Positions 16,224 to 24,070 are shown, counted from the first letter of the stretch. The stretch: DNA of 50,406 bases from RGIG5472 sp051867615 (GCA_051867615.1 JBJDYU010000042.1:1-50406); one strand, 5' to 3'. Program-made: numbers and translations. The notes: generated by a model not told the origin, from the letters alone.

Positions 16224-16643
16224 TCAGCGGCCCTGACGGATGCGGGTGAGATAGCCCTCCAGCATCAGCGAGGCCGCCACCGCGTCCACCACCTTCTTGC
16301 GCTGCTTGGCGTTTTTGCCGCTGGCCAGAAGGATGTTGTGCGCGTCGATGGTGGTGCGGCGTTCGTCCCAGAGGGTGACGGGCAGGGCCGTCTCCGCGCG
16401 CAGCAGCTCCGCCAGCTCCTCCGCCTTCTGCGCCCGGGGGCCCAAGGTGCCGTCCATATTCTTGGGATAGCCCAGAACCAGCTCCGTTACGCCGTATTCT
16501 TCGATGAGGCGGCGGATCTCCGATACCACCTGCTCGGGGCGGTAGGCGTGGATGACGGTGGTATAGCCGGCGATGGTGCAGGTGGCGTCGGAGATGGCGA
16601 CGCCGGTGTGCGCGTCGCCGTAGTCGATGGCCATGATGCGCAT
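16224..16643 (-). CDS. ruvX: Putative pre-16S rRNA nuclease / Holliday junction resolvase RuvX (YqgF)
   Basis: 139 residues from the ATG at 16643, with AGGAGGAG upstream; the longer reading frame has no ribosome site. It has the RNase H-like fold signatures of YqgF: MAIDYGDAHTGVAISD with catalytic Asp7, LVLGYPKNMDGTLGPRAQ, LWDERRTT with Asp93 and Glu94, and KVVDAVAASLMLEGYL with Asp120. Members mature the 5' end of 16S rRNA and were also proposed as resolvases. Single-gene unit on the minus strand, just before the ribosomal protein cluster, with its own promoter. Cytoplasmic. Confidence 0.94.
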   Translation of the reverse strand: MRIMAIDYGDAHTGVAISDATCTIAGYTTVIHAYRPEQVVSEIRRLIEEYGVTELVLGYPKNMDGTLGPRAQKAEELAELLRAETALPVTLWDERRTTIDAHNILLASGKNAKQRKKVVDAVAASLMLEGYLTRIRQGR

Positions 16644-16671
16644 AAAGCTCCTCCTGATGGGTGTTTTTTTC

Positions 16672-16701
16672 ATCATACCATAGAGCAAGCGCTTCTGGCA
16701 A
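16672..16701 (-). promoter_or_regulatory. Promoter of ruvX
   Basis: On the minus strand: TTGCCA (16701-16696), 18-base spacer, TATGAT (16677-16672), about 30 bases before the ruvX start. The 329-base gap 16644-16972 holds only this and the divergent rpmG promoter. Confidence 0.6.
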
Positions 16702-16797
16702 GAGCGGCGGATGGGCGGCGTTTATGGGAGCGTTCCGGCCCTGCGGACGAAGGAAAGCGCAGAGGGGCGAAAAGCAAAAAAATTCCGCAAAAAAGCG

Positions 16798-16826
16798 TTG
16801 ACGGCATGGACGGGATATGCTAATAT
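16798..16826 (+). promoter_or_regulatory. Promoter of the rpmG-secE-nusG operon
   Basis: TTGACG (16798-16803), a 17-base spacer ending in TGC, and TAATAT (16821-16826): a strong promoter with an extended -10. It leaves an untranslated leader of about 140 bases before rpmG, in which I see no clear regulatory structure. Confidence 0.75.
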
Positions 16827-16972
16827 ATATCTTACCTGTGAAAAGGGGCTTTCTTTTTGTGCGCTTTTTTCGCTTTCGGCGCTGCGGGAAGAAATTCCCC
16901 TAATTTGAGGCAGGGAGGCAAGGTATCAGCGGGAAACCGGGTGATATCAATTTATAAGGAGGTGCCGTTATC

Positions 16973-17122
16973 ATGCGTGTGAAGATCACTCTGAGATGCA
17001 ACGAATGCAAGAACAGGAACTACAACACGGTCAAGAACAAGAAGAACGATCCGGATCGTCTGGAAATGAACAAGTATTGCCCGTTCTGCAGAAAGCACAC
17101 CGTCCACAGCGAGACCAAGTAA
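16973..17122 (+). CDS. rpmG: Large ribosomal subunit protein bL33
   Basis: 49 residues, with a GGAGGTG site. The zinc-ribbon form of L33: RVKITLRCNECKNRNYNT contains CxxC (C9 and C12) and NKYCPFCRKHTVH contains the second CxxC (C36 and C39). It binds the large ribosomal subunit near the E site; zinc-binding and zinc-free copies are swapped under zinc limitation in many Firmicutes. First gene of the rpmG-secE-nusG block, the usual order in Firmicutes. Next gene starts 16 bases later. Confidence 0.96.
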   Translation: MRVKITLRCNECKNRNYNTVKNKKNDPDRLEMNKYCPFCRKHTVHSETK

Positions 17123-17138
17123 AGGAAGGGTATTGCAA

Positions 17139-17348
17139 ATGGCAGAAGAAAAGAAGAAGGATCGCGGCCGTTGGTTCCGCGAGATGAAAAGCGAACTGAA
17201 AAAGGTCATTTGGCCTGACAGAAAGACCGTCCTGAAGAACACCGGCACCGTGCTGCTCTGCTCTCTCGTTATCGGCGTGTGCATCTGGGTGTTCGACTAT
17301 GTGGCGGCGTCCGGCCTGCAGCTGCTGCTTTCCGCGTTCGGCGGTTAA
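17139..17348 (+). CDS. secE: Preprotein translocase subunit SecE
   Basis: 69 residues from the ATG at 17139; a TTG six bases earlier is less likely because the AAGGAAGGG site fits the ATG. It has a lysine-rich start, the conserved amphipathic helix WFREMKSELKKVIWPDRKTV, and one membrane segment (about residues 38-60). This is the short single-span SecE of Gram-positive bacteria, which clamps SecY in the protein-export channel. Located between rpmG and nusG as in most Firmicutes. Confidence 0.96.
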   Translation: MAEEKKKDRGRWFREMKSELKKVIWPDRKTVLKNTGTVLLCSLVIGVCIWVFDYVAASGLQLLLSAFGG

Positions 17349-17361
17349 GTGAGGAGACGAC

Positions 17362-17886
17362 ATGTCTGATAACGCGAAATGGTATGTCGTCCATACCTAC
17401 TCCGGGTATGAGAACGCCGTCAAGGCCAGCATCGAAAAGTTCGTCACCAACCGCGGCATGGAGGACATGATCCTGCAGATCGAGATCCCCCTGGAGCACG
17501 TGACCGAGGTGACGGACAGCGGCGCCATGAAGGAAGTGGACCGCAAGGTCTTCCCCGGCTATGTGCTGATCAAGATGGTCATGACGGACGATACCTGGCA
17601 CCTGATCCGCAACATCCGCGGCGTCACCGGCTTCGTCGGCTCGGCCAACAAGCCCATCCCCCTGACGGAGGAGGAAGTCGCCGCGCTGAAGGTGGAGCCC
17701 AACGAGATCATCGTCAACTACTCCGTGGGCGACCGTGTCCGCATCGCGGACGGCCCGCTGGAGAGCTTCATGGGCGTGGTGGACAGCATCGAGCCCGAGA
17801 AGAACAAGGTCTGCGTGGTGGTGTCCATGTTCGGACGGGAAACCCCTGTCGAGCTGGAGCTCGACCAGGTGGAAGTCGTGAAGTAA
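17362..17886 (+). CDS. nusG: Transcription termination/antitermination protein NusG
   Basis: 174 residues, typical length. NGN domain at residues about 5-110 (KWYVVHTYSGYENAVKASIE, KVFPGYVLIKMVM, GVTGFVGSANKPIPLTEEEV) and a KOW domain at about 122-172 (YSVGDRVRIADGPLESFMGV). NusG binds RNA polymerase, affects pausing and links transcription to ribosomes or Rho. GAGGAG site upstream. The gene is followed by a structured leader and then rplK. Confidence 0.97.
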   Translation: MSDNAKWYVVHTYSGYENAVKASIEKFVTNRGMEDMILQIEIPLEHVTEVTDSGAMKEVDRKVFPGYVLIKMVMTDDTWHLIRNIRGVTGFVGSANKPIPLTEEEVAALKVEPNEIIVNYSVGDRVRIADGPLESFMGVVDSIEPEKNKVCVVVSMFGRETPVELELDQVEVVK

Positions 17887-17911
17887 GCGGCCCGAAAAAG
17901 CCGCATACGAC

Positions 17912-17996
17912 GCCGGGCACGGCCCGGCACAAGTGGGAGAGACCTATCGCGTCTCGCCAAGAGCGGTTTCCGGCGTGCGGCCGGCCGCTACCACAT
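17912..17996 (+). promoter_or_regulatory. Candidate L1-binding leader of rplK-rplA
   Basis: GTGG (17933-17936) can pair with CCAC (17991-17994), enclosing the stem GAGAC/GTCTC (17939-17943 with 17951-17955) and a GC-rich hairpin. A GTGGGAG...TACCAC frame before rplK is the form expected of the autogenous L1 site that mimics its 23S rRNA target. A separate 7-bp hairpin (17912-17918 with 17922-17928) precedes it without a T-run. The assignment is by resemblance only. Confidence 0.45.
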
Positions 17997-18019
17997 TTTT
18001 ATGAAGGAGGTGCCTCTTT

Positions 18020-18445
18020 ATGGCACAGAAGATCACCGGTTATGTGAAGCTGCAGATCCCTGCAGGCAAAGCAACTCCCGCTCCCCCCGTTGGCCCCGCA
18101 CTCGGCCAGCACGGCGTCAACATCGCCGCCTTCACCAAGGAATTCAACGAGCGCACCAAGAACGATATGGGCCTGATCATCCCCGTGGTGATCACCGTCT
18201 ATTCCGACCGTTCCTTTACGTTCGTCTGCAAGACCCCTCCCGCGGCCGTCCTCATCAAGAAGGCCTGCAACATCGAGTCCGGCTCCGGCGTTCCCAACAA
18301 GACCAAGGTCGCCAAGATCTCCAAGGCTGACATCCAGAAGATCGCCGAGACCAAGATGCCCGACCTCAACGCCGCTTCTCTCGAAGCCGCCATGAGCATG
18401 ATCGCCGGCACCGCGCGCTCCATGGGCGTCGTGGTGGAAGACTGA
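18020..18445 (+). CDS. rplK: Large ribosomal subunit protein uL11
   Basis: 141 residues, full length. The proline-rich N-terminus KLQIPAGKATPAPPVGPALG and the C-terminal rRNA-binding domain (KADIQKIAETKMPDLNAASL, ending ARSMGVVVED) are highly conserved. L11 forms the base of the GTPase-associated stalk together with L10 and L7/L12 and is needed for the RelA-type stringent response. AAGGAGGTG site. It is followed by rplA after 18 bases. Confidence 0.98.
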   Translation: MAQKITGYVKLQIPAGKATPAPPVGPALGQHGVNIAAFTKEFNERTKNDMGLIIPVVITVYSDRSFTFVCKTPPAAVLIKKACNIESGSGVPNKTKVAKISKADIQKIAETKMPDLNAASLEAAMSMIAGTARSMGVVVED

Positions 18446-18463
18446 AAGAGGAGGGTGTAAACG

Positions 18464-19153
18464 ATGTTTAGAGGTAAGAAATATCAGGAGAGCATGAAGC
18501 AGATCGACCGCAGCGTGCAGTACGAAGCGGCCGACGCCATGGCTCTCATCTGCAAGACCGCTTCCGCCAAGTTCGACGAGACCGTCGAGCTGCACGTCCG
18601 TCTGGGCGTGGATGGCCGTCACGCCGACCAGCAGGTCCGCGGCGCCATCGTTCTGCCCCACGGCACCGGCAAGACCGCCCGCGTGCTGGTCTTCGCCAAG
18701 GGCGACAAGGCTGACGCCGCCCGCGAGGCCGGCGCTGACTATGTGGGCGAAATGGACATGGTGGAGAAGATCCAGAAGGAAAACTGGTTCGACTTCGACG
18801 TGGTCGTCGCTTCCCCCGACATGATGGGCGTGGTGGGCCGTCTCGGTAAGGTTCTGGGCCCCAAGGGCCTGATGCCCTCCCCCAAGTCCGGCACCGTGAC
18901 CCCCGACGTGGCCAAGGCCGTGAAGGAAGTCAAGGCCGGTAAGGTCGAGTACCGTCTGGACAAGACCAACATCATCCACTGCCCCATCGGCAAGGTCTCC
19001 TTCGGCCCCGAGAAGCTGACGGAGAACTACAACGCCCTCATCGGCGCTATCTACAAGGCCAAGCCCGCCGCCGCCAAGGGCCAGTATGTCCGTTCCTGCA
19101 CCGCTGCCGCCACCATGGGCCCCGGCGTGAAGGTCAACGCCAAGCAGCTGTAA
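18464..19153 (+). CDS. rplA: Large ribosomal subunit protein uL1
   Basis: 229 residues, full length. Conserved blocks: VRLGVDGRHADQQVRGAIVL, HGTGKTARVLVFAKG, GRLGKVLGPKGLMPSPKSGT and the C-terminal SFGPEKLTENYNALIGAI. L1 forms the mobile L1 stalk at the ribosomal E site and in many bacteria represses its own L11-L1 mRNA by binding the leader; a matching leader lies before rplK. The GAGGAGGG site lies upstream of the ATG. A new promoter follows the gene. Confidence 0.98.
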   Translation: MFRGKKYQESMKQIDRSVQYEAADAMALICKTASAKFDETVELHVRLGVDGRHADQQVRGAIVLPHGTGKTARVLVFAKGDKADAAREAGADYVGEMDMVEKIQKENWFDFDVVVASPDMMGVVGRLGKVLGPKGLMPSPKSGTVTPDVAKAVKEVKAGKVEYRLDKTNIIHCPIGKVSFGPEKLTENYNALIGAIYKAKPAAAKGQYVRSCTAAATMGPGVKVNAKQL

Positions 19154-19175
19154 GCAACTATTTTCGGTATCACGC

Positions 19176-19203
19176 TTGACAATTACGCCGGGCATGATAT
19201 AAT
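19176..19203 (+). promoter_or_regulatory. Promoter of rplJ-rplL
   Basis: TTGACA (19176-19181), 16-base spacer containing TGA just before the -10, and TATAAT (19198-19203). Both boxes are consensus and the -10 is extended, as expected for a very active ribosomal operon. Confidence 0.9.
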
Positions 19204-19211
19204 ATTGGTCG

Positions 19212-19322
19212 CGTTCCAAAGACAGCAGGTGGGCCTCTGGTCCGTAAGTCCTGCCGAGGATGGCTTTCATTTGATTGCTTGAACAGTCCTTGTGTGTCTT
19301 TGCACACAAGGACTGTTTTCCT
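19212..19322 (+). promoter_or_regulatory. L10 leader with attenuator hairpin
   Basis: The leader has the L10-leader hallmarks: a GACAGCAGGTG...TCCTGCCGAGG core (about 19220-19260), which is the L10(L12)4 binding site, then a 15-bp hairpin (19282-19296 with 19303-19317) ending in a T-rich tract (19316-19325). Excess L10 complex bound to the core is expected to favour termination ahead of rplJ. About 65 bases separate the hairpin from the rplJ start. Confidence 0.88.
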
Positions 19323-19390
19323 TTTCTTGAACGCACCGCTCCCCTGATGCGCGGAAGGCGCATCGCAAATCTCATGGAGGTGAAACAAGA

Positions 19391-19924
19391 ATGCCTAACG
19401 CAAAAGTTCTGAGCGAAAAGCAGGCCATCGTCGCTGCTCTGACTGAGAAGCTGCAGGGTTCCGCCGCCGGCGTCCTCGTGGACTACAAGGGCATCACTGT
19501 CGCAGAAGATACCGCTCTGCGCACCGAGTGCCGCAAGAACAACGTGGAATACGCCGTCATCAAGAACACCATGCTCCGCTTCGCTTTCAACAACGTGGGT
19601 CTGAATGAGCTCGACGACCAGCTGAACGGCACCACCGCCCTGGCTGTCTGCGCCGACGATCCCGTGGCTCCCGCCCGCGTCCTCGCCGACTTCGCCAAGA
19701 AGCTCAACGGCAAGTTCGAGCTCAAGGGCGGCTTCATGGAGGGCAAGGTCGTTTCCATGGAGACCGTCAACGCGCTGGCCGCTATCCCCGCGCTGCCCGT
19801 TCTGCAGGCGCAGGTCCTGGGTACCATGCTGGCTCCCATTTCCGCCCTCGCCTGCGTCCTCAAGCAGATCGCCGAGAAGAACGGCGCTCCCGCTGAGGAA
19901 GAAGCTCCCGCCGCTGCCGAATAA
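19391..19924 (+). CDS. rplJ: Large ribosomal subunit protein uL10
   Basis: 177 residues, typical. N-terminal globular rRNA- and L11-contacting part (LSEKQAIVAALTEKLQGSAA, VDYKGITVAEDTALRTECRK, VIKNTMLRFAFNN) and a C-terminal helix that carries the L7/L12 dimers, ending in an Ala/Glu-rich tail. L10 anchors the L7/L12 stalk and, as the L10-L12 complex, binds the leader upstream. GGAGGTG site. rplL follows 54 bases later. Confidence 0.97.
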   Translation: MPNAKVLSEKQAIVAALTEKLQGSAAGVLVDYKGITVAEDTALRTECRKNNVEYAVIKNTMLRFAFNNVGLNELDDQLNGTTALAVCADDPVAPARVLADFAKKLNGKFELKGGFMEGKVVSMETVNALAAIPALPVLQAQVLGTMLAPISALACVLKQIAEKNGAPAEEEAPAAAE

Positions 19925-19978
19925 GCAGGGCAAACCGTCAACGTATTACAAAAATATCTTATCAGGAGGCTTATTACA

Positions 19979-20350
19979 ATGAGCGAGAAAGTTACTGCTA
20001 TGATCGAAGAAATCAAGGCTCTGACCGTTCTGGAGCTGTCCGAGCTGGTTCACGCCCTGGAGGAAGAGTTCGGTGTGTCCGCCGCTGCCATGGCCGCTCC
20101 CGCTGCCGGCGCTGCTGCTCCCGCCGCTGAGGAGAAGACCGAGTTCGACGTGGTCCTGGCCGGTTTCGACGCCGCCACCAAGATCAAGGTCATCAAGGTC
20201 GTCCGCGAGATCACCGGCCAGGGTCTGGCCGAGGCCAAGGCTACCGTCGAGGGCGCTCCCAAGACCCTGAAGGAAGGCCTGAGCAAGGAGGACGCCGAGG
20301 CTCTGAAGAAGCAGCTGGAAGAAGCCGGCGCCAAGGTCGAGCTCAAGTAA
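19979..20350 (+). CDS. rplL: Large ribosomal subunit protein bL12 (L7/L12)
   Basis: 123 residues. N-terminal dimerisation helix pair (VTAMIEEIKALTVLELSELV), an Ala/Pro-rich hinge (residues about 37-52) and the globular C-terminal domain (FDVVLAGFDAATKIKVIKVV, then GLAEAKATVEGAPKTLKEGL), which recruits EF-G, EF-Tu and other translational GTPases. AGGAGG site at proper spacing. It is followed by a strong terminator, and rpoB is not downstream within this window, which is unusual because rpoBC follows rplL in most bacteria. Confidence 0.98.
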   Translation: MSEKVTAMIEEIKALTVLELSELVHALEEEFGVSAAAMAAPAAGAAAPAAEEKTEFDVVLAGFDAATKIKVIKVVREITGQGLAEAKATVEGAPKTLKEGLSKEDAEALKKQLEEAGAKVELK

Positions 20351-20365
20351 GGTATCTGACGCAAA

Positions 20366-20404
20366 AAGAGAAGCAGAGCTGTATCACAGCTCTGCTTCTT
20401 TTTT
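20366..20404 (+). terminator. Strong terminator after rplL
   Basis: A 13-bp perfect stem (20370-20382 with 20386-20398) extended by A-T pairs, closing on ATC and followed by T6. It closes the ribosomal protein operon and, with its A-run, may also serve the convergent gene. Confidence 0.93.
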
Positions 20405-20418
20405 ACATAACGGGGCGT

Positions 20419-20829
20419 TCAGCCCATGTTGACGGTGATATTGTCCGTACCGTTCTCCTCAAATTCCCCGAGATAATCCTCCACCCGGCTCTCCAGCTCG
20501 TCAAAGTCGCCCGGAGTGACGGGACGGTCCTCCATATCCCGGAGGGCCAGCTCCTGAGCCAGGATCTCGAAGAACATATCGTCCTCATAGGCCATGATGG
20601 CCTCGTGGATGCCCCCCTCCGCAAAGGCACGGGAGGGAATGAGCTCGCCGTTGTACAGCTCTACCAGCTTAGGCATCCCCTGGGGCAGACAGTGGGAAAA
20701 GACCAGCGTTTCCACCTCGTCATACTCCCGGATGCGGTCCTCCCCCCGGGTGGAATTCAATACCCAGTTGCCGATGTACACCAGATCCAGCAGCCGCCGG
20801 TACTGTTTATCCGTCAGTTCGATATGCAA
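20419..20829 (-). CDS. Conserved hypothetical protein
   Basis: 136 residues from a TTG at 20829, preferred because AGGAGG ends 8 bases upstream; the GTG at 20838 lies directly on that site. No family that I can name. It is acidic, largely helical by pattern (LTDKQYRRLLDLVYIGNWVL near the start), and has no membrane segment or signal peptide. The central GELIPSRAFAEGGIHEAIMAYEDDMF and the end EFEENGTDNITVNMG give no catalytic motif. The gene has its own extended -10 promoter and is convergent with rplL, occupying the place where rpoB would be expected. Confidence 0.7.
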   Translation of the reverse strand: MHIELTDKQYRRLLDLVYIGNWVLNSTRGEDRIREYDEVETLVFSHCLPQGMPKLVELYNGELIPSRAFAEGGIHEAIMAYEDDMFFEILAQELALRDMEDRPVTPGDFDELESRVEDYLGEFEENGTDNITVNMG

Positions 20830-20915
20830 AAAGACCACCTCCTGCGCGGGCTTTCAGACGCGTCCTCCGCCGAAGCCGCGCGCTGCCGCGCGGCGCGGAT
20901 ACGCGCCTCTCGGCT

Positions 20916-20921
20916 ATTATA
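20916..20921 (-). promoter_or_regulatory. Extended -10 promoter of the hypothetical gene
   Basis: On the minus strand TGC followed by TATAAT (20921-20916), about 90 bases before the TTG start. The -35 region is poor, which is tolerated with an extended -10. Confidence 0.5.
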
Positions 20922-20977
20922 GCAGACCCGGCGGGGAAATACCATAGAAAAAAGTGGAGAGAACACGGAAATCCGAC

Positions 20978-21006
20978 TTGCCACGCATGGGATTCCATAG
21001 TAAAAT
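20978..21006 (+). promoter_or_regulatory. Promoter of murI-DUF1934-argS
   Basis: TTGCCA (20978-20983), 17-base spacer and TAAAAT (21001-21006), about 58 bases before murI. Confidence 0.68.
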
Positions 21007-21063
21007 AACCAAGTTAGAGGTATCATGCGTCCGGCGAAGGCGGCGGGAAAGGAGCTGGGGAAA

Positions 21064-21876
21064 ATGGACGAAAGAGCGGTCGGCGTATTCGACTCCGGCC
21101 TCGGCGGCCTCACCGCCGTGCGGGAGCTGCGGCGCATCCTGCCCGGAGAGAACATCGTCTACTTCGGCGACACCGCCCGGGTGCCTTACGGCTCCCGCTC
21201 GCCGGAGATGCTGCTGAAATACGCAAGACAGGATATGCGCTTTCTGCGCAGCTTTGACCTGAAAGCGGTGCTGGTGGCCTGCGGCACGGTGTCCACCACG
21301 GCTCTGCCCCAGATCCGCCGGGAAAACGACATCCCTGTACTGGGGGTAGTGGAGCCGGCCTGCCGGGCGGCTGCCAGGGCGACCCGCAGCAAGCGGGTGG
21401 GGCTCATCGCCACCGCCGCCTCCATCCGCAGCGGCGCTTACGAGCGCGCTCTCGCGGAGCTGGACGGCGAAATACAGGTGCTGGGCAAGGCCTGCCCGCT
21501 GTTCGTGCCGCTGGTGGAAAACGGCCGGGTGCGGCCGGGAGATGTGGTCATCGAGACGGTGGCCCGGGAGTATTTGCAGGAGCTGAAGGACTGGGGCGTG
21601 GACACGCTGATTCTGGGTTGCACCCACTATCCGCTGCTGACGGAGGTCATCGGCGGCGTCATGGGAGAGGATGTGGCGCTCATCAACTCCGGCGCCGCGG
21701 CGGCGGAGGAGCTGCGCCGGCTGCTGGAGGAGCGGGAGCTTGCCGCCTCGCGCCCACAGGGCGACGCATGGTTCTATGCCAGCGACCGGGTGCAGAACTT
21801 TGAGGAGCTGGCGGAGCTGTTTCTGGCGGAGCGGCTGCCCCACGGCGCGGAAAAGATAGACATAGAGCAATATTGA
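21064..21876 (+). CDS. murI: Glutamate racemase
   Basis: 270 residues from the ATG at 21064, with AAAGGAGC upstream. It supplies D-glutamate for peptidoglycan. Signatures: VGVFDSGLGGLTAVREL at the N-terminus, YFGDTARVPYGSRS, the first catalytic cysteine C73 in VACGTVSTTAL and the second, C186, in LGCTHYPLL. The first motif is normally VACNTAS/T, so an Asn is replaced by Gly next to the catalytic Cys; the cysteine pair itself is intact, so activity is expected. First gene of an operon with a DUF1934 protein and argS. Confidence 0.94.
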   Translation: MDERAVGVFDSGLGGLTAVRELRRILPGENIVYFGDTARVPYGSRSPEMLLKYARQDMRFLRSFDLKAVLVACGTVSTTALPQIRRENDIPVLGVVEPACRAAARATRSKRVGLIATAASIRSGAYERALAELDGEIQVLGKACPLFVPLVENGRVRPGDVVIETVAREYLQELKDWGVDTLILGCTHYPLLTEVIGGVMGEDVALINSGAAAAEELRRLLEERELAASRPQGDAWFYASDRVQNFEELAELFLAERLPHGAEKIDIEQY

Positions 21877-21884
21877 GGAACAAG

Positions 21885-22328
21885 ATGAAAAAACAAGTGA
21901 TGATATCCGTCCGGGGCGAGCAATACTATGAGGGCGTGGACCCGGACGAGACGGAGCTGCTGACGGAGGGCACACTGGAGCAGACCCCGGACGGCTGGCT
22001 GCTCTCCTACGAGGAGAGCGAGCTGACCGGCATGGAGGGAACGACCACCACCTTTGCCATCGGCGAGGGCGAGGCCCTGCTGCGGCGGGTGGGAACGATA
22101 CAGTCGGAGATGTATTTCAAGCCCGGCGAGATCAGCACCAGCGCCTACGACACGCCCTATGGGACGCTGACGGTGGAAATCGGCACCCGCTTTCTGCGCG
22201 CAGAGATGAGCCGGCAGGGCGGAGAGCTGGAGATCCGCTACAGCATCGCCGTGGAGCATCAGGTCACCGGCGAGAACCGATTTTTGATCAAAGTGAAAGA
22301 ACTGGATGCGGGAGGGGAAACCATATGA
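21885..22328 (+). CDS. DUF1934 (YwiB-like) protein
   Basis: 147 residues from the ATG at 21885, eight bases after the murI stop, with a GAGGA site. It reads as a DUF1934 beta-barrel of the calycin type: MISVRGEQYYEGVDPDETEL at the start, alternating beta strands (EGTTTTFAIGEGEALLRRVG), and a YDTPYGTLTVEIGTRFLR strand pair. The function is unknown; it is widespread in Firmicutes directly before argS, as here, where its stop overlaps the argS start (ATGA). It may bind a small hydrophobic molecule (inference from the fold). Confidence 0.88.
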   Translation: MKKQVMISVRGEQYYEGVDPDETELLTEGTLEQTPDGWLLSYEESELTGMEGTTTTFAIGEGEALLRRVGTIQSEMYFKPGEISTSAYDTPYGTLTVEIGTRFLRAEMSRQGGELEIRYSIAVEHQVTGENRFLIKVKELDAGGETI

Positions 22329-24070
22329 TCCATATGATACAAAACGCGAAAGACCAGGTGCTGGCCCTGACGAAGGCCGCCTATGGGCGGGCCGTAGCGG
22401 AGGGTCTGCTGCCCGAAGGCGTGGAAGTGAACGCCGCGGTGGAGATCCCCAAGGACACCGCCAACGGCGACTACACCACCACCTTCGCGCTGGCGGCGGC
22501 CAAGGCCATGCGGAAAAACCCCAGAGAGCTGGCCGCGATACTGGCGGTGCGGATGGAGCTTACGGGCAGCTACTTCACCTCGGTGGAGATCGCGGGGCCG
22601 GGCTTCCTCAACTTCCGGCTGGGCGGGAAGTGGTACGGCGACGTACTGCGGGCGGTGGAGTCCGAGGGCGGCACGTACGGCAGCAGCGATATGCTGCGGG
22701 GCCAGAAGATCATGGTGGAGTTCGTCTCCGCCAATCCCACCGGCCCCATGCACATGGGCAACGCCCGGGGCGGTGTGCTGGGCGACACTCTGGCGGCGGT
22801 GCTGCAGCGCTGCGGCGCGGAGGTGTCCCGGGAGTTCTATGTGAACGACGCGGGCAACCAGATCGAAAAGTTTGCAAGCTCGCTGGAGGCCCGCTATCTC
22901 CAGCTCATCCACGGCGAGGACGCGGTGCCCTTCCCCGAGGACGGCTATCACGGCGACGACATCAAAGAGCTGGCCCGGGCGTTTTACGAGGAGCACGGCG
23001 CGGACTACGACGCCTGCGAAGTAAAGGAGCGGCATGAGGCGCTGGCGCAGTTCGGCCTTGCGCGCAACATCCCCAAGATGAAGAGCGACCTCGAGCGCTA
23101 CGGCATCCGCTATGACCGCTGGTTCTTTGAGTCGGAGCTGCATGAGAGCGGCTATGTGGCGGAGACGGTGGAGGAGCTGAAGCGGCGGGGCTACACCTAT
23201 GAAAAGGACGGCGCGGTGTGGCTCAAGACCGCGGAGATCATGCGGGAAAACCTCCTGCGGGCCGGCAAGAAGCAGGCGGATGTGGACAAGCTGGAGCTGA
23301 AGGACGACGTGCTGCGCCGGGCCAACGGCTTTTACACCTATTTCGCGGCGGATATCGCCTATCACCGCAACAAGTTCGCCCGGGGCTTTGACAAGTGCAT
23401 CAACGTCTGGGGCGCCGACCACCACGGCCATGTGGCCCGCATGAAGGGTTCCCTGGACGCGCTGGGCCTGGACGGCAGCGAGCGGCTGGAGGTCGTGCTG
23501 ATGCAGCTGGTGAAGCTGGTGCGGGACGGCGAGCTGGTGCGTATGAGCAAGCGTACCGGCAAGGCCATCTCCCTGACCGATCTGCTGGACGAGATCCCGG
23601 TGGACGCCTGCCGCTTCTTCTTCAACATGACCAAGCCCGAGAGCCAGATGGAATTCGACCTGGGTCTGGCTGTGCGGCAGGACAGCGAGAACCCGGTGTA
23701 CTATGTGCAGTACGCCCACGCCCGCATTTGCAGCCTGCTGCGCATGATGGCGGAGGAGGGGATGCGCGTTCCCGAAGCGGAGGAGATCGACGTGTTTCTG
23801 CTGATGGGCGAGGCGGAAAAGGCCCTCATCAAGCAGCTTGCAAGCTACTGCGAGGTGCTTCGGATCGCCGCGCGGGACTATGACCCCAGCCAGGTCAACC
23901 GCTATCTGGTGGACCTCGCCTCCGCGTTCCACAAGTTCTACACCGTCTGCCGCATCAAGGGCGAGGACAGCGCCGTGGCGGCGGCCCGGCTGAAGCTGGC
24001 GGACTCCGTGCGGAGCGTGCTGAAAAACGGCATGGAACTGATCGGCTGCTCGGCGCCGGAGCGGATGTAA
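22325..24070 (+). CDS. argS: Arginyl-tRNA synthetase
   Basis: 581 residues, standard length for class I ArgRS. The N-terminal Add1 domain (about residues 1-110) recognises the tRNA D-loop. The HIGH motif is HMGN (143-146, in ANPTGPMHMGNARG), and the KMSKS counterpart is RMSKRTGK near residue 405. The C-terminal DALR-type helical anticodon domain covers about 455-581. It charges tRNA-Arg in the cytoplasm. Start at 22325 with GGAGGGG upstream; a second in-frame ATG at 22334 is possible. Last gene of the murI operon, closed by a terminator. Confidence 0.97.
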   Translation: MIHMIQNAKDQVLALTKAAYGRAVAEGLLPEGVEVNAAVEIPKDTANGDYTTTFALAAAKAMRKNPRELAAILAVRMELTGSYFTSVEIAGPGFLNFRLGGKWYGDVLRAVESEGGTYGSSDMLRGQKIMVEFVSANPTGPMHMGNARGGVLGDTLAAVLQRCGAEVSREFYVNDAGNQIEKFASSLEARYLQLIHGEDAVPFPEDGYHGDDIKELARAFYEEHGADYDACEVKERHEALAQFGLARNIPKMKSDLERYGIRYDRWFFESELHESGYVAETVEELKRRGYTYEKDGAVWLKTAEIMRENLLRAGKKQADVDKLELKDDVLRRANGFYTYFAADIAYHRNKFARGFDKCINVWGADHHGHVARMKGSLDALGLDGSERLEVVLMQLVKLVRDGELVRMSKRTGKAISLTDLLDEIPVDACRFFFNMTKPESQMEFDLGLAVRQDSENPVYYVQYAHARICSLLRMMAEEGMRVPEAEEIDVFLLMGEAEKALIKQLASYCEVLRIAARDYDPSQVNRYLVDLASAFHKFYTVCRIKGEDSAVAAARLKLADSVRSVLKNGMELIGCSAPERM

